DNA of 64,000 nucleotides from Muribaculaceae bacterium (GCA_022510505.1 JAFLTL010000009.1:17313-81312); one strand, 5' to 3'. Counted from the stretch's first letter, positions 20,606 through 29,731 are shown. Notes: generated by a model not told the origin, from the sequence alone. Numbers and translations are program-made.

Positions 20606-21565
20606 CTATCGCCAGGGAAATTCCGGCGGTACCGGCTTCCCTTTAACTTGCATTCTGACAGTAGAACAAAATTCTCTGACAATTTTCTTTACAGGACCGG
20701 GTTCCATTCCGAGAACCTTGAACAATAGTCCGGAATTATTAGGTAATCTTGAAATTCCCTGCGCAATATGCTTTTCCTTGTCAATAAATGCAGGAGTCTT
20801 TTCATATATGGATTGTATATTATCCTTCGGAGTCATAACAATCACATTGGCAAAGACGTCATATCCGTGCATGATGCCTATATCTCTAATAGGATCTCGA
20901 TGGGGATCTATTATGAATTTTTCCCGGAATAACTGATTCCCGTCTGGTCTTTCACCGTGACTACAAACCGACATTATATCGAATTTGAACAATTCTCCTT
21001 CGTTATAATACTTTCTTCCGGCCATATAGATTTCCGCGTAGAACAAAGTTGCAGTTTCATGGACAATCAGCTGTGTATCGGAAATAAAACGTGCTCGAGC
21101 ACATGGGATAACAGGTTCAGGAAGATACTCCATATAGGAATTTTCCTCCATAGTAATAGTTTGCAGCAATCCTGAGTAATTATCTAGCATGCTTGCAATT
21201 TTCGTTGCAGCGCCTGTTGAGACATGAGCGATAGCATCCTTTTTAACAGTAAAAATCTGTCGGTATCGGTCGCCGTCAACGTTGGGTCCTCCTGAAGAAA
21301 GAATATATACACAAGGCATTTCGGGCATCTCGGCATCGAAATAAAGCTCCTGCTGAACAATCAAAGGAGCCCTTCTGTCGAGGTCTCTTAATATCGATTT
21401 GCCCGATGAGTCCACTTCAAACCCCAATCTCAGATAACCATGTTTTCCGGGAGCCCCGACATGCATAGCACGTGGACGCTTTTTATAGGGGGCCATCTCC
21501 TTTGCATCGTCGAATGAGACGATGTCGACATCGGTTATGTATTCGGGGATATTAGGTTTAAACAT
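20606..21565 (-). CDS. ureD: Urease accessory protein UreD
   Basis: Scaffold that binds apo-urease and, with UreF and UreG, delivers nickel to the active site. The ATG at 21565 gives 319 residues and lies one base after the ureG stop (TGAAATG), which fits translational coupling; a TTG 15 bases earlier is less likely. Family-like regions include GKHGYLRLGFEVD, LSSGGPNVDGDRY, VSTGAATKIASM and YMEYLPEPVIPCARA, the last matching the conserved LP(D/E)P motif. Position at the end of the accessory block ureE-ureF-ureG-ureD also supports it. Confidence 0.93.
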   Translation of the reverse strand: MFKPNIPEYITDVDIVSFDDAKEMAPYKKRPRAMHVGAPGKHGYLRLGFEVDSSGKSILRDLDRRAPLIVQQELYFDAEMPEMPCVYILSSGGPNVDGDRYRQIFTVKKDAIAHVSTGAATKIASMLDNYSGLLQTITMEENSYMEYLPEPVIPCARARFISDTQLIVHETATLFYAEIYMAGRKYYNEGELFKFDIMSVCSHGERPDGNQLFREKFIIDPHRDPIRDIGIMHGYDVFANVIVMTPKDNIQSIYEKTPAFIDKEKHIAQGISRLPNNSGLLFKVLGMEPGPVKKIVREFCSTVRMQVKGKPVPPEFPWR

Positions 21566-21566
21566 T

Positions 21567-22184
21567 TCAATTCTTATCAAAGAGTGCCATTTTGAAAATC
21601 AGATCGACGAGTTCATCGATACCCTCTCCAGTCATGGCATTTGTAAACACAAATGGCTTTCCCGGTCTCATGAGCTCGCTATCATGCTTCATAACTTCAA
21701 GTGATGCATGAACATAAGGAGCCAAATCGGTTTTATTTATCACAAGAATGTCACTTTGTGATATGCCGGGACCATCTTTTCTTGGAATTTTATCACCGGC
21801 AGCGACATCAATGACATAAATGAAGAAATCGACTAATGCCGGAGAAAATGTAAGAGTCAGATTATCACCACCCGATTCGATCAGGACAATATCGGCATCG
21901 GGAAATTTTGCCTCCATTTCTTCCACGGCGGCAATATTCATCGATGGGTCTTCGCGAACGGCTGTGTGAGGGCAAGCTCCTGTTTCAACCCCTATGATAC
22001 GATCTTCCATAAGAATGCCTTTCAATGTTTTCCTTACGTGTTTAGCATCTTCTGTTGTCACTATATCATTAGTTATGATTAGAACTTTCATGCCTCGCTC
22101 AAGTAGCCTCGGCGTTATCGCTTCTATTATGGCAGTTTTCCCTGATCCGACAGGACCGCCAACACCTATTCTGCAAGTACTCAT
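21567..22184 (-). CDS. ureG: Urease accessory GTPase UreG
   Basis: GTPase of 205 residues that drives nickel insertion into urease. The P-loop GGPVGSGKT is at residues 9-17. The nickel-binding Cys-Pro-His motif is at residues 71-73 in [13 protein letters not shown]. The switch region [13 protein letters not shown] and the guanine-specificity motif NKTDL follow. No His-rich N-terminal extension is present. It lies between ureF and ureD. Confidence 0.97.
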   Translation of the reverse strand: MSTCRIGVGGPVGSGKTAIIEAITPRLLERGMKVLIITNDIVTTEDAKHVRKTLKGILMEDRIIGVETGACPHTAVREDPSMNIAAVEEMEAKFPDADIVLIESGGDNLTLTFSPALVDFFIYVIDVAAGDKIPRKDGPGISQSDILVINKTDLAPYVHASLEVMKHDSELMRPGKPFVFTNAMTGEGIDELVDLIFKMALFDKN

Positions 22185-22199
22185 TTTCTTTAATTTTAA

Positions 22200-22907
22200 T
22201 TAGTTCATGAACATGCGCATATTTCCTTTCTCATGCATCGAGGCGAAAATATCCATCTCAGGTACAAATGAATTCATATCCTCGAAAGTCATGTCCTTTG
22301 CCGTTTCATAAAGCTGCTCAACATCAGCACTCAATTTTTGCAGGATTAACTGTGTATCGTAATGAGAAACCCTGACACATCTCAGTGATGCGCCCAAAAC
22401 CATATTTATCACTCCATATTGATGAGAGGCAAAAAGTTCCTTTTCAGATAACCCTGCAGCTGCAAAAGACAATCCTTGTGCAATTGGAAACATTCCTGCT
22501 GTTGTTCCGTTTTTAATATCGTCGAGCCATGAATGGATTAAACTGTTTTCAGGAAAAAGCTTAACGGATAGTTCTGCCATCTTTCTTCCCATTCTCTGAA
22601 GCATCATTCTCGCCTCATCGTTCATTTTGAAAAGCAAAAGACCGTTGTCGATTTTCTCTACTGCCTCCAGATCATCCTTCAAAGCACCCCGGAATGAAAG
22701 CAGTGCAGCCACACCATCTGAAAATGCACCTTGAATAGCCACCGAACGGGTATACTCTTCAAGAGTGGCCGCATCATGTACGATGCCAAGATGAGATGCC
22801 GTTTCCAGTCCGTTGGAAAACGAAAAAGTTCCAACCGGGAACTGAGAATCGGTCATCTGAAGAAGATACATCAAATTCATAGGTGTATCAAATGATTCAG
22901 TGTACAT
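22200..22907 (-). CDS. ureF: Urease accessory protein UreF
   Basis: All-helical partner of UreD and UreG in the nickel-loading complex. The core N-terminus reads NLMYLLQMTDSQFPVGTFSFSNGLETA, a clear UreF signature. The ATG at 22907 is chosen, giving 235 residues and an 11-base overlap with the ureE stop; an internal ATG at 22880 is a reasonable alternative. More upstream in-frame codons run inside ureE and are unlikely. The segment FPIAQGLSFAAAGLSEKELFASHQYG is also typical. Confidence 0.92.
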   Translation of the reverse strand: MYTESFDTPMNLMYLLQMTDSQFPVGTFSFSNGLETASHLGIVHDAATLEEYTRSVAIQGAFSDGVAALLSFRGALKDDLEAVEKIDNGLLLFKMNDEARMMLQRMGRKMAELSVKLFPENSLIHSWLDDIKNGTTAGMFPIAQGLSFAAAGLSEKELFASHQYGVINMVLGASLRCVRVSHYDTQLILQKLSADVEQLYETAKDMTFEDMNSFVPEMDIFASMHEKGNMRMFMN

Positions 22908-23451
22908 GGGAATGGCTCTCGTGGGAGGCACCGCCGAATAGACGACGAAGCTCGTGGGGTGCAAGATAAGGAATTATCTCGTTCCCGGGCTGGAAACTAT
23001 AACTTATCTTGTCGATATTGTGTGTTTCCATCACACTAAGCATAACCTTCTTATCAACAGTCAACGGAACATAGACTTTAGTTCCTTTCACAACTGCCGG
23101 CCAATGCTGGTTGCCGATAGCATGTCCCAATTCCAATGAAATTCTTATAATTTCTTCCGAAGCCAGAGTCTTTAATGCATCCAGTTCTATAACCAGAACA
23201 TTGCTGAGATCCAATCTTATGACAACAGCTTCCTTCTTTTCGGGATCATAAACAAGGATATCACCATCCTCAACTTTAGTTCCACGTTTGAGAGCAACTG
23301 GAAATTCGTTTCCATGATCACTTTTGACAAGGAAACGGCTCTTCTGGGCCGTCCACTGATCAAGGAAAATCGTTTCCACATGACAATTGTGAAGCTTATC
23401 ATGCCATTCAGGTGAATGAGCATTGCCGAGAATTTCTGTAAATACTTCCAT
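22897..23451 (-). CDS. ureE: Urease accessory nickel chaperone UreE
   Basis: Dimeric metallochaperone of 184 residues that carries nickel to UreG. The C-terminal domain contains the conserved metal-site segment ELGHAIGNQHWPA, and the protein ends in a His-containing tail (HESHSHVH) that would bind additional nickel. It is the first accessory gene, separated from ureC by a strong hairpin, and is overlapped at its end by ureF. Confidence 0.94.
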   Translation of the reverse strand: MEVFTEILGNAHSPEWHDKLHNCHVETIFLDQWTAQKSRFLVKSDHGNEFPVALKRGTKVEDGDILVYDPEKKEAVVIRLDLSNVLVIELDALKTLASEEIIRISLELGHAIGNQHWPAVVKGTKVYVPLTVDKKVMLSVMETHNIDKISYSFQPGNEIIPYLAPHELRRLFGGASHESHSHVH

Positions 23452-23468
23452 TTCTTCTATTAAAAAAA

Positions 23469-23495
23469 TTGGGGCGCCTTTGGGAGGCGCCCCAA
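23469..23495 (-). terminator. Intrinsic terminator inside the urease operon, between ureC and ureE
   Basis: On the minus strand the 10-base stem TTGGGGCGCC pairs perfectly with GGCGCCCCAA over a 7-base loop and runs directly into seven T residues. It begins about five bases after the ureC stop and ends 18 bases before the ureE start. It has the form of a strong Rho-independent terminator, yet the genes required to mature urease lie downstream and no TAnnTTTG promoter box lies between it and ureE. Partial read-through would give less accessory than structural mRNA. Confidence 0.88.
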
Positions 23496-23499
23496 AAAA

Positions 23500-25218
23500 T
23501 TAGCTAAACCAATATAATTGAGCCAGAGGCAATTCTTTTGCAGGTGGAACAGTTGCAAGTACACCGTCAACATAAACATTGAATGTTTCAGGATCCACTT
23601 CAATGTGCGGCATTGCAGTATTGCGGACCATGTCCTCCTTTGTCAATTGACGAACACCATGAACCGGATAGAAAATATTGTTGGTCCCAACTATTTTCTT
23701 GATGTCCATATCATAGGCCGCCTTAGAAACAAATCTTACACATGTTTCAGGCATAGCCTTACCAAAAGCTCCGTACATCGGTCTCATAATCTTTGGCTGA
23801 GGAGTCGGCAAAGATGCGTTACAATCACCCATATTAGCCCAGTTGATTAAACCGCCTTTAAGAACGAGCTTCGGTTTTGTTCCAAAGAATGCAGGTTCCC
23901 AAAGGACTAGGTCGGCCATTTTGCCAACTGCAATTGAACCAAGAATGTCAGAAATTCCGTAACAGATTGCCGGGTTAAGAGTAATTTGAGCGAGATAACG
24001 AAGAACACGGAAGTTGTCGTTCTGGTCGGAATCTTCCGGAAGCTTACCTCTAACCTGCTTCATGTAGGAAGCCATCTGGAAAGTCCTCATGAATGATTCA
24101 CCAACGCGACCCATAGCCTGGGAGTCGGAAGAAACCATAGAAATGATACCCAAATCATGGAATACATTTTCTGCAGCCTGAGTTTCAGGACGTACACGGC
24201 TCTCTGCAAAAGCTACATCAGAAGGAATAGTCGGATTAAGGTTATGACAAACCATAATCATATCAAAGAGTTCAGCCTCTGAGTTGATTCCATAAGGAAG
24301 TGTTGGGTTTGTTGACGAAGGCAGAACATTATTCAGGGAAGCAACCTTCAGAAGGTCGGGAGCATGACCGCCACCTGCACCTTCGGTATGATAGGTATGG
24401 ATTGTGCGTCCATCGATAGCAGCGATTGTGTCCTCAACATAACCCGATTCATTAAGAGTGTCGGAGTGAAGTGCAACCTGTACATCATACTTATCGGCTA
24501 CAGACATACATGCACGGATAGCAGCAGGAGTCGTACCCCAGTCTTCGTGAAGTTTGAAACCGCAAGTTCCTGAAACGATTTGCTCTTCCAATGTTTCCTT
24601 TACTGCAGAATTACCTTTGGATAGAAGACCGATATTGATTGGTAATCCTTCGGTTCCTTGAAGCATTTTATGAGTATTCCATACTCCTGAAGTTATGGTA
24701 GTTCCGTTGGAACCATCAGTGGGACCAACACCACCACCTATTAGAGTGGTAATACCGTTGCTTAAGCAGTTATAAGCTTGTTGAGGAGACACCATATGGA
24801 CGTGACCGTCGATACCGGCAGCCGTCAAAATAAGATGTTCACCCGATATGGCATCAGTAGAGGGTCCGGTGCAAAGAGTAGGAGTAACTCCTTGCATAAC
24901 GTTAGGATTACCGGCCTTACCTATTCCGGCGATCTTACCGTCCTTTACACCAACGTCGGCCTTAATGACACCCAAAATTGGATCAAGAATGGTAACGTTA
25001 GTAATAACCAAGTCAAGAGAACCTGCTTTTGAAGTTATTGTATTGGCGGTTCCCATACCGTCGCGAATGGTTTTACCACCACCATAAACAACTTCGTCAC
25101 CTAAAACACGAAGGTCTTTTTCTATCTCGACATATAAATCGGTGTTTCCCAGGCGAATCTTATCACCTACAGTCGGGCCGAAAAGATTATTATATTGTTG
25201 ACGTGAAATTGTTGCCAT
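23500..25218 (-). CDS. ureC: Urease subunit alpha (catalytic)
   Basis: Nickel enzyme that hydrolyses urea to ammonia and carbamate; 572 residues. The carbamylated lysine bridging the two nickel ions is K222 in GFKLHEDWG. Metal-ligand regions GIDGHVHMVSPQ, LHSDTLNESG, TEGAGGGHAPD and SSDSQAMGRVGE are intact. The mobile flap reads MVCHNLN, with C324 and the catalytic histidine H325; the next residue is N326 where Klebsiella urease has a second histidine. It is the third gene of the operon after ureA and ureB. Confidence 0.98.
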   Translation of the reverse strand: MATISRQQYNNLFGPTVGDKIRLGNTDLYVEIEKDLRVLGDEVVYGGGKTIRDGMGTANTITSKAGSLDLVITNVTILDPILGVIKADVGVKDGKIAGIGKAGNPNVMQGVTPTLCTGPSTDAISGEHLILTAAGIDGHVHMVSPQQAYNCLSNGITTLIGGGVGPTDGSNGTTITSGVWNTHKMLQGTEGLPINIGLLSKGNSAVKETLEEQIVSGTCGFKLHEDWGTTPAAIRACMSVADKYDVQVALHSDTLNESGYVEDTIAAIDGRTIHTYHTEGAGGGHAPDLLKVASLNNVLPSSTNPTLPYGINSEAELFDMIMVCHNLNPTIPSDVAFAESRVRPETQAAENVFHDLGIISMVSSDSQAMGRVGESFMRTFQMASYMKQVRGKLPEDSDQNDNFRVLRYLAQITLNPAICYGISDILGSIAVGKMADLVLWEPAFFGTKPKLVLKGGLINWANMGDCNASLPTPQPKIMRPMYGAFGKAMPETCVRFVSKAAYDMDIKKIVGTNNIFYPVHGVRQLTKEDMVRNTAMPHIEVDPETFNVYVDGVLATVPPAKELPLAQLYWFS

Positions 25219-25248
25219 GATATTCTTTTATTCTTTGATTGGACAATT

Positions 25249-25785
25249 TTATTTTGCAGGAGTTGTAAATTCTGCATCGGCTTCAGCTTCAGGAATATCC
25301 TTGAAACCATATTTTGAAATGCAGCTGAAAGCACGAATTTCACGAGGATAATAAGTTGGGGTATCTTCAAGGCCGGCAAAACCCTTAGTGAGGCCATTGA
25401 AGCCAATTATTCTGTGTTTACCTGCAAATTCTACTATCTCCACTTCTTTCTCTTCACCCGGTTCGAAACGAATAGCCGTAGTAGCCGGGATATTGAGATG
25501 ATATCCGAAAGCAGCCTTACGATCAAATTCCATGTAACGGTTTACTTCAAAGAAATGAAAATGGGATCCAATCTGGATGGGACGATCACCTGTGTTACGA
25601 ACTTTAAGGGTTTTTGTGCGACGATAATCGTTGTAAGTCAGATCACCATCGGCCAGGATGACTCCTCCCACAGGGACTTGTTCTGCGGGAGTAAAACCGG
25701 GAGTATTTGGATAGGTAATCTGAGGCTTACCCGGATAAATGCCCTGCAGGGTTGTATAATCGTTGGTATTGTTATCAGTTGCCAT
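25249..25785 (-). CDS. ureB: Urease subunit beta, with N- and C-terminal extensions
   Basis: Structural subunit of urease. The core VGGVILADGDLTYNDYRRTKTLKVRNTGDRPIQIGSHFHFFEVN and the segment AIRFEPGEEKEVEIVEF are diagnostic. At 178 residues it is longer than the roughly 105 of Klebsiella, with about 35 extra residues at the N-terminus and about 25 at the C-terminus. Such extensions often alter how the trimers assemble, but the consequence here cannot be read from sequence. It sits 30 bases before ureC and 24 after ureA. Confidence 0.96.
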   Translation of the reverse strand: MATDNNTNDYTTLQGIYPGKPQITYPNTPGFTPAEQVPVGGVILADGDLTYNDYRRTKTLKVRNTGDRPIQIGSHFHFFEVNRYMEFDRKAAFGYHLNIPATTAIRFEPGEEKEVEIVEFAGKHRIIGFNGLTKGFAGLEDTPTYYPREIRAFSCISKYGFKDIPEAEADAEFTTPAK

Positions 25786-25809
25786 TTCAGTAGATTTTTT
25801 CGGTTAAAG

Positions 25810-26112
25810 TTACTTGATTGGATGATGGATGCTAACGAGACGTGAACCGTCGGTGAACACTGCTTCAACCTGTAGTAGATGAATCATATCGGCGACCCCC
25901 TCCATGACATCATCTTTAGTCAATACTGTTGTAGCATCGTGCATGACTTCTTCAACCGTTTTCCCCTCACGAGCACCTTCAAGTGCACAAGAAGTGATGT
26001 AGGCTACCGATTCGGGATAATTCAGCTTCAATCCTTTCTTAAGACGGCGTTCTGCAATCATCCCCAAAGACAAGAGTGTGAGCTTGTCAAGTTCTTTAGG
26101 CGTTAAATGCAT
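25810..26112 (-). CDS. ureA: Urease subunit gamma
   Basis: Small structural subunit, 100 residues, full length for the family. It opens with the typical [23 protein letters not shown] and contains [28 protein letters not shown] and [15 protein letters not shown]. It is the first gene of the urease operon, with a good promoter about 75 bases upstream and the rnpB 3' end just beyond that. Confidence 0.97.
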   Translation of the reverse strand: MHLTPKELDKLTLLSLGMIAERRLKKGLKLNYPESVAYITSCALEGAREGKTVEEVMHDATTVLTKDDVMEGVADMIHLLQVEAVFTDGSRLVSIHHPIK

Positions 26113-26184
26113 GGTGATTAAATTATTAGGTTAAATATTTATTTTCGTTTTAAACGTGTTGTTACGAATGTTATCAGTTTGTAG

Positions 26185-26214
26185 CAAATTTATAATAACC
26201 AGTTCTATTTACAA
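26185..26214 (-). promoter_or_regulatory. Promoter of the urease operon
   Basis: On the minus strand TTG (26212-26214), a 19-base spacer and TAAATTTG (26185-26192) fit the Bacteroidetes -33/-7 consensus. A start near 26178 would leave an untranslated leader of about 65 bases before ureA. It lies immediately downstream of the rnpB 3' end, so the urease operon is expected to have its own promoter. Confidence 0.72.
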
Positions 26215-26246
26215 CAGGAAAAGAACTGTTCTTTAACATAAAAAAA

Positions 26247-26631
26247 GAGCCGGTCGATAAGCCGGGTTATGTCGGACGGTCTCTATAGAGACGCGCCGTT
26301 CCGTCATTTATCTGTGAGTCGGCTCACACCGACCCTATAGCAGTCTACCCCCCGGCAGGAACGAGCAGTTCCTATATACCGGTATACTTGACCTTGCAAC
26401 CCATGGGGAGTGCGGCATGGCCCATCACTGGGTCACCCGGTAGTCTCTTACACCACCTTTTCACCATTGCTCCGGCGACCTAAAATCACCGGGGCTGTTA
26501 TTTTCTGTCACTTAACCCCGACTGTCACCAATCCCTTCCTGTTAGGAAGCATGGCGCTCTAGTTGCCCGGACTTTCCTCCGAATTGCTTCATATAAAATA
26601 TGACATTATCCGGCGACGGAATGACCGACTC
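26247..26631 (-). ncRNA. rnpB: RNase P RNA, bacterial type A
   Basis: Catalytic RNA that removes 5' leaders from tRNA precursors. Read on the minus strand it contains the conserved element GAGGAAAGTCCGGGC (26565-26579), the central GCAATGGTGAAAAGG and TAAGAGACTACCGGG segments, and the 3' element AACCCGGCTTATCGACC. The ends are set by the P1 helix: GAGTCGGTC (26623-26631) pairs with GACCGGCTC (26247-26255) with one G-U pair. A run of seven T follows at 26246-26240 and would end the RNA. About 385 bases is normal. Confidence 0.95.
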
Positions 26632-26636
26632 TTTGA

Positions 26637-26669
26637 CAAAGTTAGCAAAAAGTTTTGTAGTTAAACAAA
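26637..26669 (-). promoter_or_regulatory. Promoter of rnpB
   Basis: TTTG (26666-26669), a 21-base spacer and TAACTTTG (26637-26644) on the minus strand match the Bacteroidetes consensus. The -7 box ends six bases before the P1-defined 5' end of RNase P RNA, so promoter and RNA end support each other. The TTTG element is embedded in the T-tract of the upstream gene's terminator. Confidence 0.82.
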
Positions 26670-26698
26670 AACCCTTGCAGCTTAAGTACTGCAAGGGT
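26666..26698 (-). terminator. Intrinsic terminator of the M16 peptidase gene
   Basis: On the minus strand ACCCTTGCAG (26689-26698) pairs exactly with CTGCAAGGGT (26671-26680) over an 8-base loop, followed by TTTTGTTT. It begins 24 bases after the M16 peptidase stop codon. Its T-tract also supplies the TTTG element of the rnpB promoter. Confidence 0.88.
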
Positions 26699-26722
26699 TC
26701 AAGTTTCGTAAGCAATAAATAA

Positions 26723-29545
26723 TTATTGTGCTGGGTCAATTACAATCACGCGGTAACTGTTCTGGTCCATGAGGTTCTTCATGGCGTTTTGAACGTCGGC
26801 AGGTGTCAGCGACTTGAGCATTTCGACATCTCCATTGAATGTGTCAACACCATTTATAATCCATCCTTGCATCTGCTGGCTCCATGTCTCATTCTTTTCC
26901 TTGTTTTCAACAGCGGTTTTCACCATATAATCGATGACCTTGTTGAATTCTTCCTGACCCACATTCGAAGTCATGTCAATGAATTGCCCTTTGATGAATT
27001 CAAGAACTTCGTCTTTCATTTCAGGTTTCATCGGGAAAGCGCTTTGGATAAGGACATTGTTGATACCAGGACGACGCATAGAGCCTCCGGCACTGATGGA
27101 ATAAACGGCTCCCATTTCTTCACGTACCGTATCTATCAGTCGTTTACTTAGGATTTGGGCTGCGATAGAAATCAGAGCACGATCCTTGGCAGTATAATCC
27201 ATGGCTCCTGTTGCAAGAATACCTACCCAAGTCTGAGGTGTTTGCATTGCCAAAGTCTCGTTGTCTTCGAGTGGTCCTACAATGATATCATTGGCAACAT
27301 TGGGAGCGAACTGAGTCTTGTTATTTACATCGGCAGGAAGAGTGGCAACATATTGTTCCAGTAATGGCTTCAGTTCTTCAAGATTGACATTACCAACAAC
27401 GATGAATGTATAGTCGGCAGCATTCTTGGTGAAGTCATGAATCATTTCTTCAATTCTTTCACGAGACGCGTTATCAATAATAGCTTTAGAAATCATCTGT
27501 TGACGCGGATCACTGTAAAGAGCTCCATATAGTTTCTTCATGAACTGGAACTGAGGTTGGGCCTCTTGGTTAGCGATTACCGAAGAGTAGGAGCCTACGA
27601 GCGAACTGAATTCGTCGGGATTGAGATTAGCCGCTGTGAAGTAATTATAGATTATCTCAAATGAAGTTGTCAGATCTTTGGGAGTAGTGGTGATTGAAGC
27701 TTCGCGGGTGTAAACGTTGATTGAAGGATTGAACTTAACTTTCTTACCTGCGAGATATTTGTTTACATCGCTGTTGGTATATTCTCCGAATCCAAGTTGA
27801 CTCAAAGCGACATCCATAAAGATGATGCTTGCCGAGTCAGCGGCATCGATCTTTTCTGTTCCTCCGAGAGCTATTGCCGAAATCAGAACTTCATCATCTT
27901 TGAATGTCGTTGGTTTCACGATTACCTGAACTCCATTTGAGAGAGTCAAAAGTTGAGCATCCCATTGTGAAAGAGTTTCCTCTTTGACAACTTTACCCGG
28001 AGCCGGAAGGTTAGGAATAAACGGATCTTCTCTCATTTCGTCCTTATAGGCCTCGATGTTCTCGGCATCAACAGAGGCAAAGATCTGATTCATTTCATCG
28101 GGCACCGGGACGGGATAGTTTTCCCCCTCGGGAAGAAGTACAAGAAGCACTCGGTTATCGGGAGAAACCATTTCGGCCATGGTCTGGTTAATAGCCTCCA
28201 ATGGAAGCATGGGGGTAATACCTTGAGCGAGTTGCCATTCTATTTCTACTCCGGGAGCTGGGGTACCATCAATGAAATTACGAATATATTCCTGACCGTA
28301 TTTGTCGTTCTCAACATTTGCACGGTTATTGTAGGCCGATTCGATATTTGCAAGATATTTTGCTTTGGCGCGGTCATATTCGCTTTGTGTGAAACCGCCG
28401 CGTTGTGCTCTGAGGATTTCTCGATAAGCAGCTTCTATAGCAGGACGAACGTCACCGTCCTTAGGAAGAACGTCAAGACTCAAAGCATCCTCTGTTTTAG
28501 CAAGGAAAAAGTTACCATAGCTTACATTGGCCTGTGCGAACGGAGCATCGGGCTTCGACGCAATATCGTTAAGACGCTCATTGAGAATGGAAGTTATGAT
28601 TCCCGTCAAATATTTTGTAATGATCTCCATTTGAGTTCCTTTATACTCATCAGGGATCGATTCATTCTTGAACATAAGTTCAGCGATGGCGTTTGCTTGC
28701 TCGGGATCAGTTCCGATTGCATAGAGAGTACCTTCGTTATCGTCGACCTTCAGATAGATTCTTTCTTTAGGATTAGCAGGCATTTCAATGCTGGAGAACA
28801 TCTCTTTAATCTTCTGTTCTATGTAATCGACATTAATGTCACCGACTACGATGATACCCTGTTGATCGGGACGATACCATGTCTCATAGTATTCTCTGAT
28901 TTCCTCGGGTTTGAAATTATCTATGACTGAGATAAGGCCGATTGGCAAGCGATGGCCATATTTGCTTCCCGGGTAAATGTCGGGGAGGACATTCTCCAGA
29001 ATTCTCATTTGTCCGACCATACTGCGACGCCATTCCTCATGAATCACACCTCTTTCCTTGTCAATTTCAACAGGTTCGAGAAGCAATCCATCGGCCCAGT
29101 CGTGAAGGATCAGGAGACAAGAATCGAGTACCCATTCATTTTGTGAAGGCACGTTGGAGATGCGATAAACAGTTTCATCAACGCCGGTGTAAGCATTCAG
29201 GTCCACACCAAACTTAACGCCGATTGATTCGAGGTAGCTAATGAGAGAATTTCCCGGGAAATTAACCGTACCGTTGAAACACATATGCTCAAGGAAGTGG
29301 GCCAAACCTCTTTGGTTCTCTTCTTCAAGAATCGAGCCGACTTTCTGTGCGATATAGAAGTTCACCTGTCCTTTCGGCTTCTCGTTATGACGAATATAAT
29401 AGGTTAAGCCATTGGGCAGAACGCCATAGCGTACTTCGCTATCGAGTGGCAGCTTCGGCATTTGCTGTGCATTGACGACTGGATAGGAAAAAGCTCCTAT
29501 CAGTGCCATTCCCAGCACAGCATAGATTTTTTTGATTGGGTTCAT
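26723..29545 (-). CDS. Secreted M16-family zinc metallopeptidase (pitrilysin/PqqL-like)
   Basis: Zinc peptidase of 940 residues made of two homologous M16 halves. The inverted zinc motif HxxEH is H83-F-L-E86-H87 in GLAHFLEHMCFNG. The second half, from about residue 500, lacks the motif, as expected for the non-catalytic half. The ATG at 29545 gives an N-terminal signal peptide (KKIYAVLGMALIGAFSYPVVNA), pointing to a periplasmic location; an ATG seven codons upstream at 29566 is an alternative. It is monocistronic with its own promoter box and terminator. Substrate cannot be read from the sequence. Confidence 0.93.
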   Translation of the reverse strand: MNPIKKIYAVLGMALIGAFSYPVVNAQQMPKLPLDSEVRYGVLPNGLTYYIRHNEKPKGQVNFYIAQKVGSILEEENQRGLAHFLEHMCFNGTVNFPGNSLISYLESIGVKFGVDLNAYTGVDETVYRISNVPSQNEWVLDSCLLILHDWADGLLLEPVEIDKERGVIHEEWRRSMVGQMRILENVLPDIYPGSKYGHRLPIGLISVIDNFKPEEIREYYETWYRPDQQGIIVVGDINVDYIEQKIKEMFSSIEMPANPKERIYLKVDDNEGTLYAIGTDPEQANAIAELMFKNESIPDEYKGTQMEIITKYLTGIITSILNERLNDIASKPDAPFAQANVSYGNFFLAKTEDALSLDVLPKDGDVRPAIEAAYREILRAQRGGFTQSEYDRAKAKYLANIESAYNNRANVENDKYGQEYIRNFIDGTPAPGVEIEWQLAQGITPMLPLEAINQTMAEMVSPDNRVLLVLLPEGENYPVPVPDEMNQIFASVDAENIEAYKDEMREDPFIPNLPAPGKVVKEETLSQWDAQLLTLSNGVQVIVKPTTFKDDEVLISAIALGGTEKIDAADSASIIFMDVALSQLGFGEYTNSDVNKYLAGKKVKFNPSINVYTREASITTTPKDLTTSFEIIYNYFTAANLNPDEFSSLVGSYSSVIANQEAQPQFQFMKKLYGALYSDPRQQMISKAIIDNASRERIEEMIHDFTKNAADYTFIVVGNVNLEELKPLLEQYVATLPADVNNKTQFAPNVANDIIVGPLEDNETLAMQTPQTWVGILATGAMDYTAKDRALISIAAQILSKRLIDTVREEMGAVYSISAGGSMRRPGINNVLIQSAFPMKPEMKDEVLEFIKGQFIDMTSNVGQEEFNKVIDYMVKTAVENKEKNETWSQQMQGWIINGVDTFNGDVEMLKSLTPADVQNAMKNLMDQNSYRVIVIDPAQ

Positions 29546-29582
29546 ATCATTATTTTTAATTGACATTATCAAAAATTTGACG

Positions 29583-29590
29583 CAAAATTA
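29583..29590 (-). promoter_or_regulatory. Candidate -7 box for the M16 peptidase gene
   Basis: TAATTTTG on the minus strand lies 37 bases before the chosen ATG. No clean TTTG is found at the expected distance upstream, so this is supported by the -7 box and position only. Confidence 0.5.
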
Positions 29591-29731
29591 CAATTAAAGT
29601 TTCAATAAAGCTCTTAATTTAAAGTTTTAGTTTATTATTAGACGTTAAATGTTTCTGGTTTATAATTCAGAGATATAATTATATACTCATGGAATCTAAT
29701 AACTTAACTACTTTACATCTTTAAACTCAAA

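Noticed and set aside
22908..22964. N-terminal extension of UreF
   Set aside because: The extra codons lie inside ureE and encode residues unlike UreF; the ATG at 22907 or 22880 fits better.
28223..28930. 235-codon plus-strand frame opposite the M16 peptidase
   Set aside because: Shadow of the peptidase reading frame, without recognisable motifs or start context.
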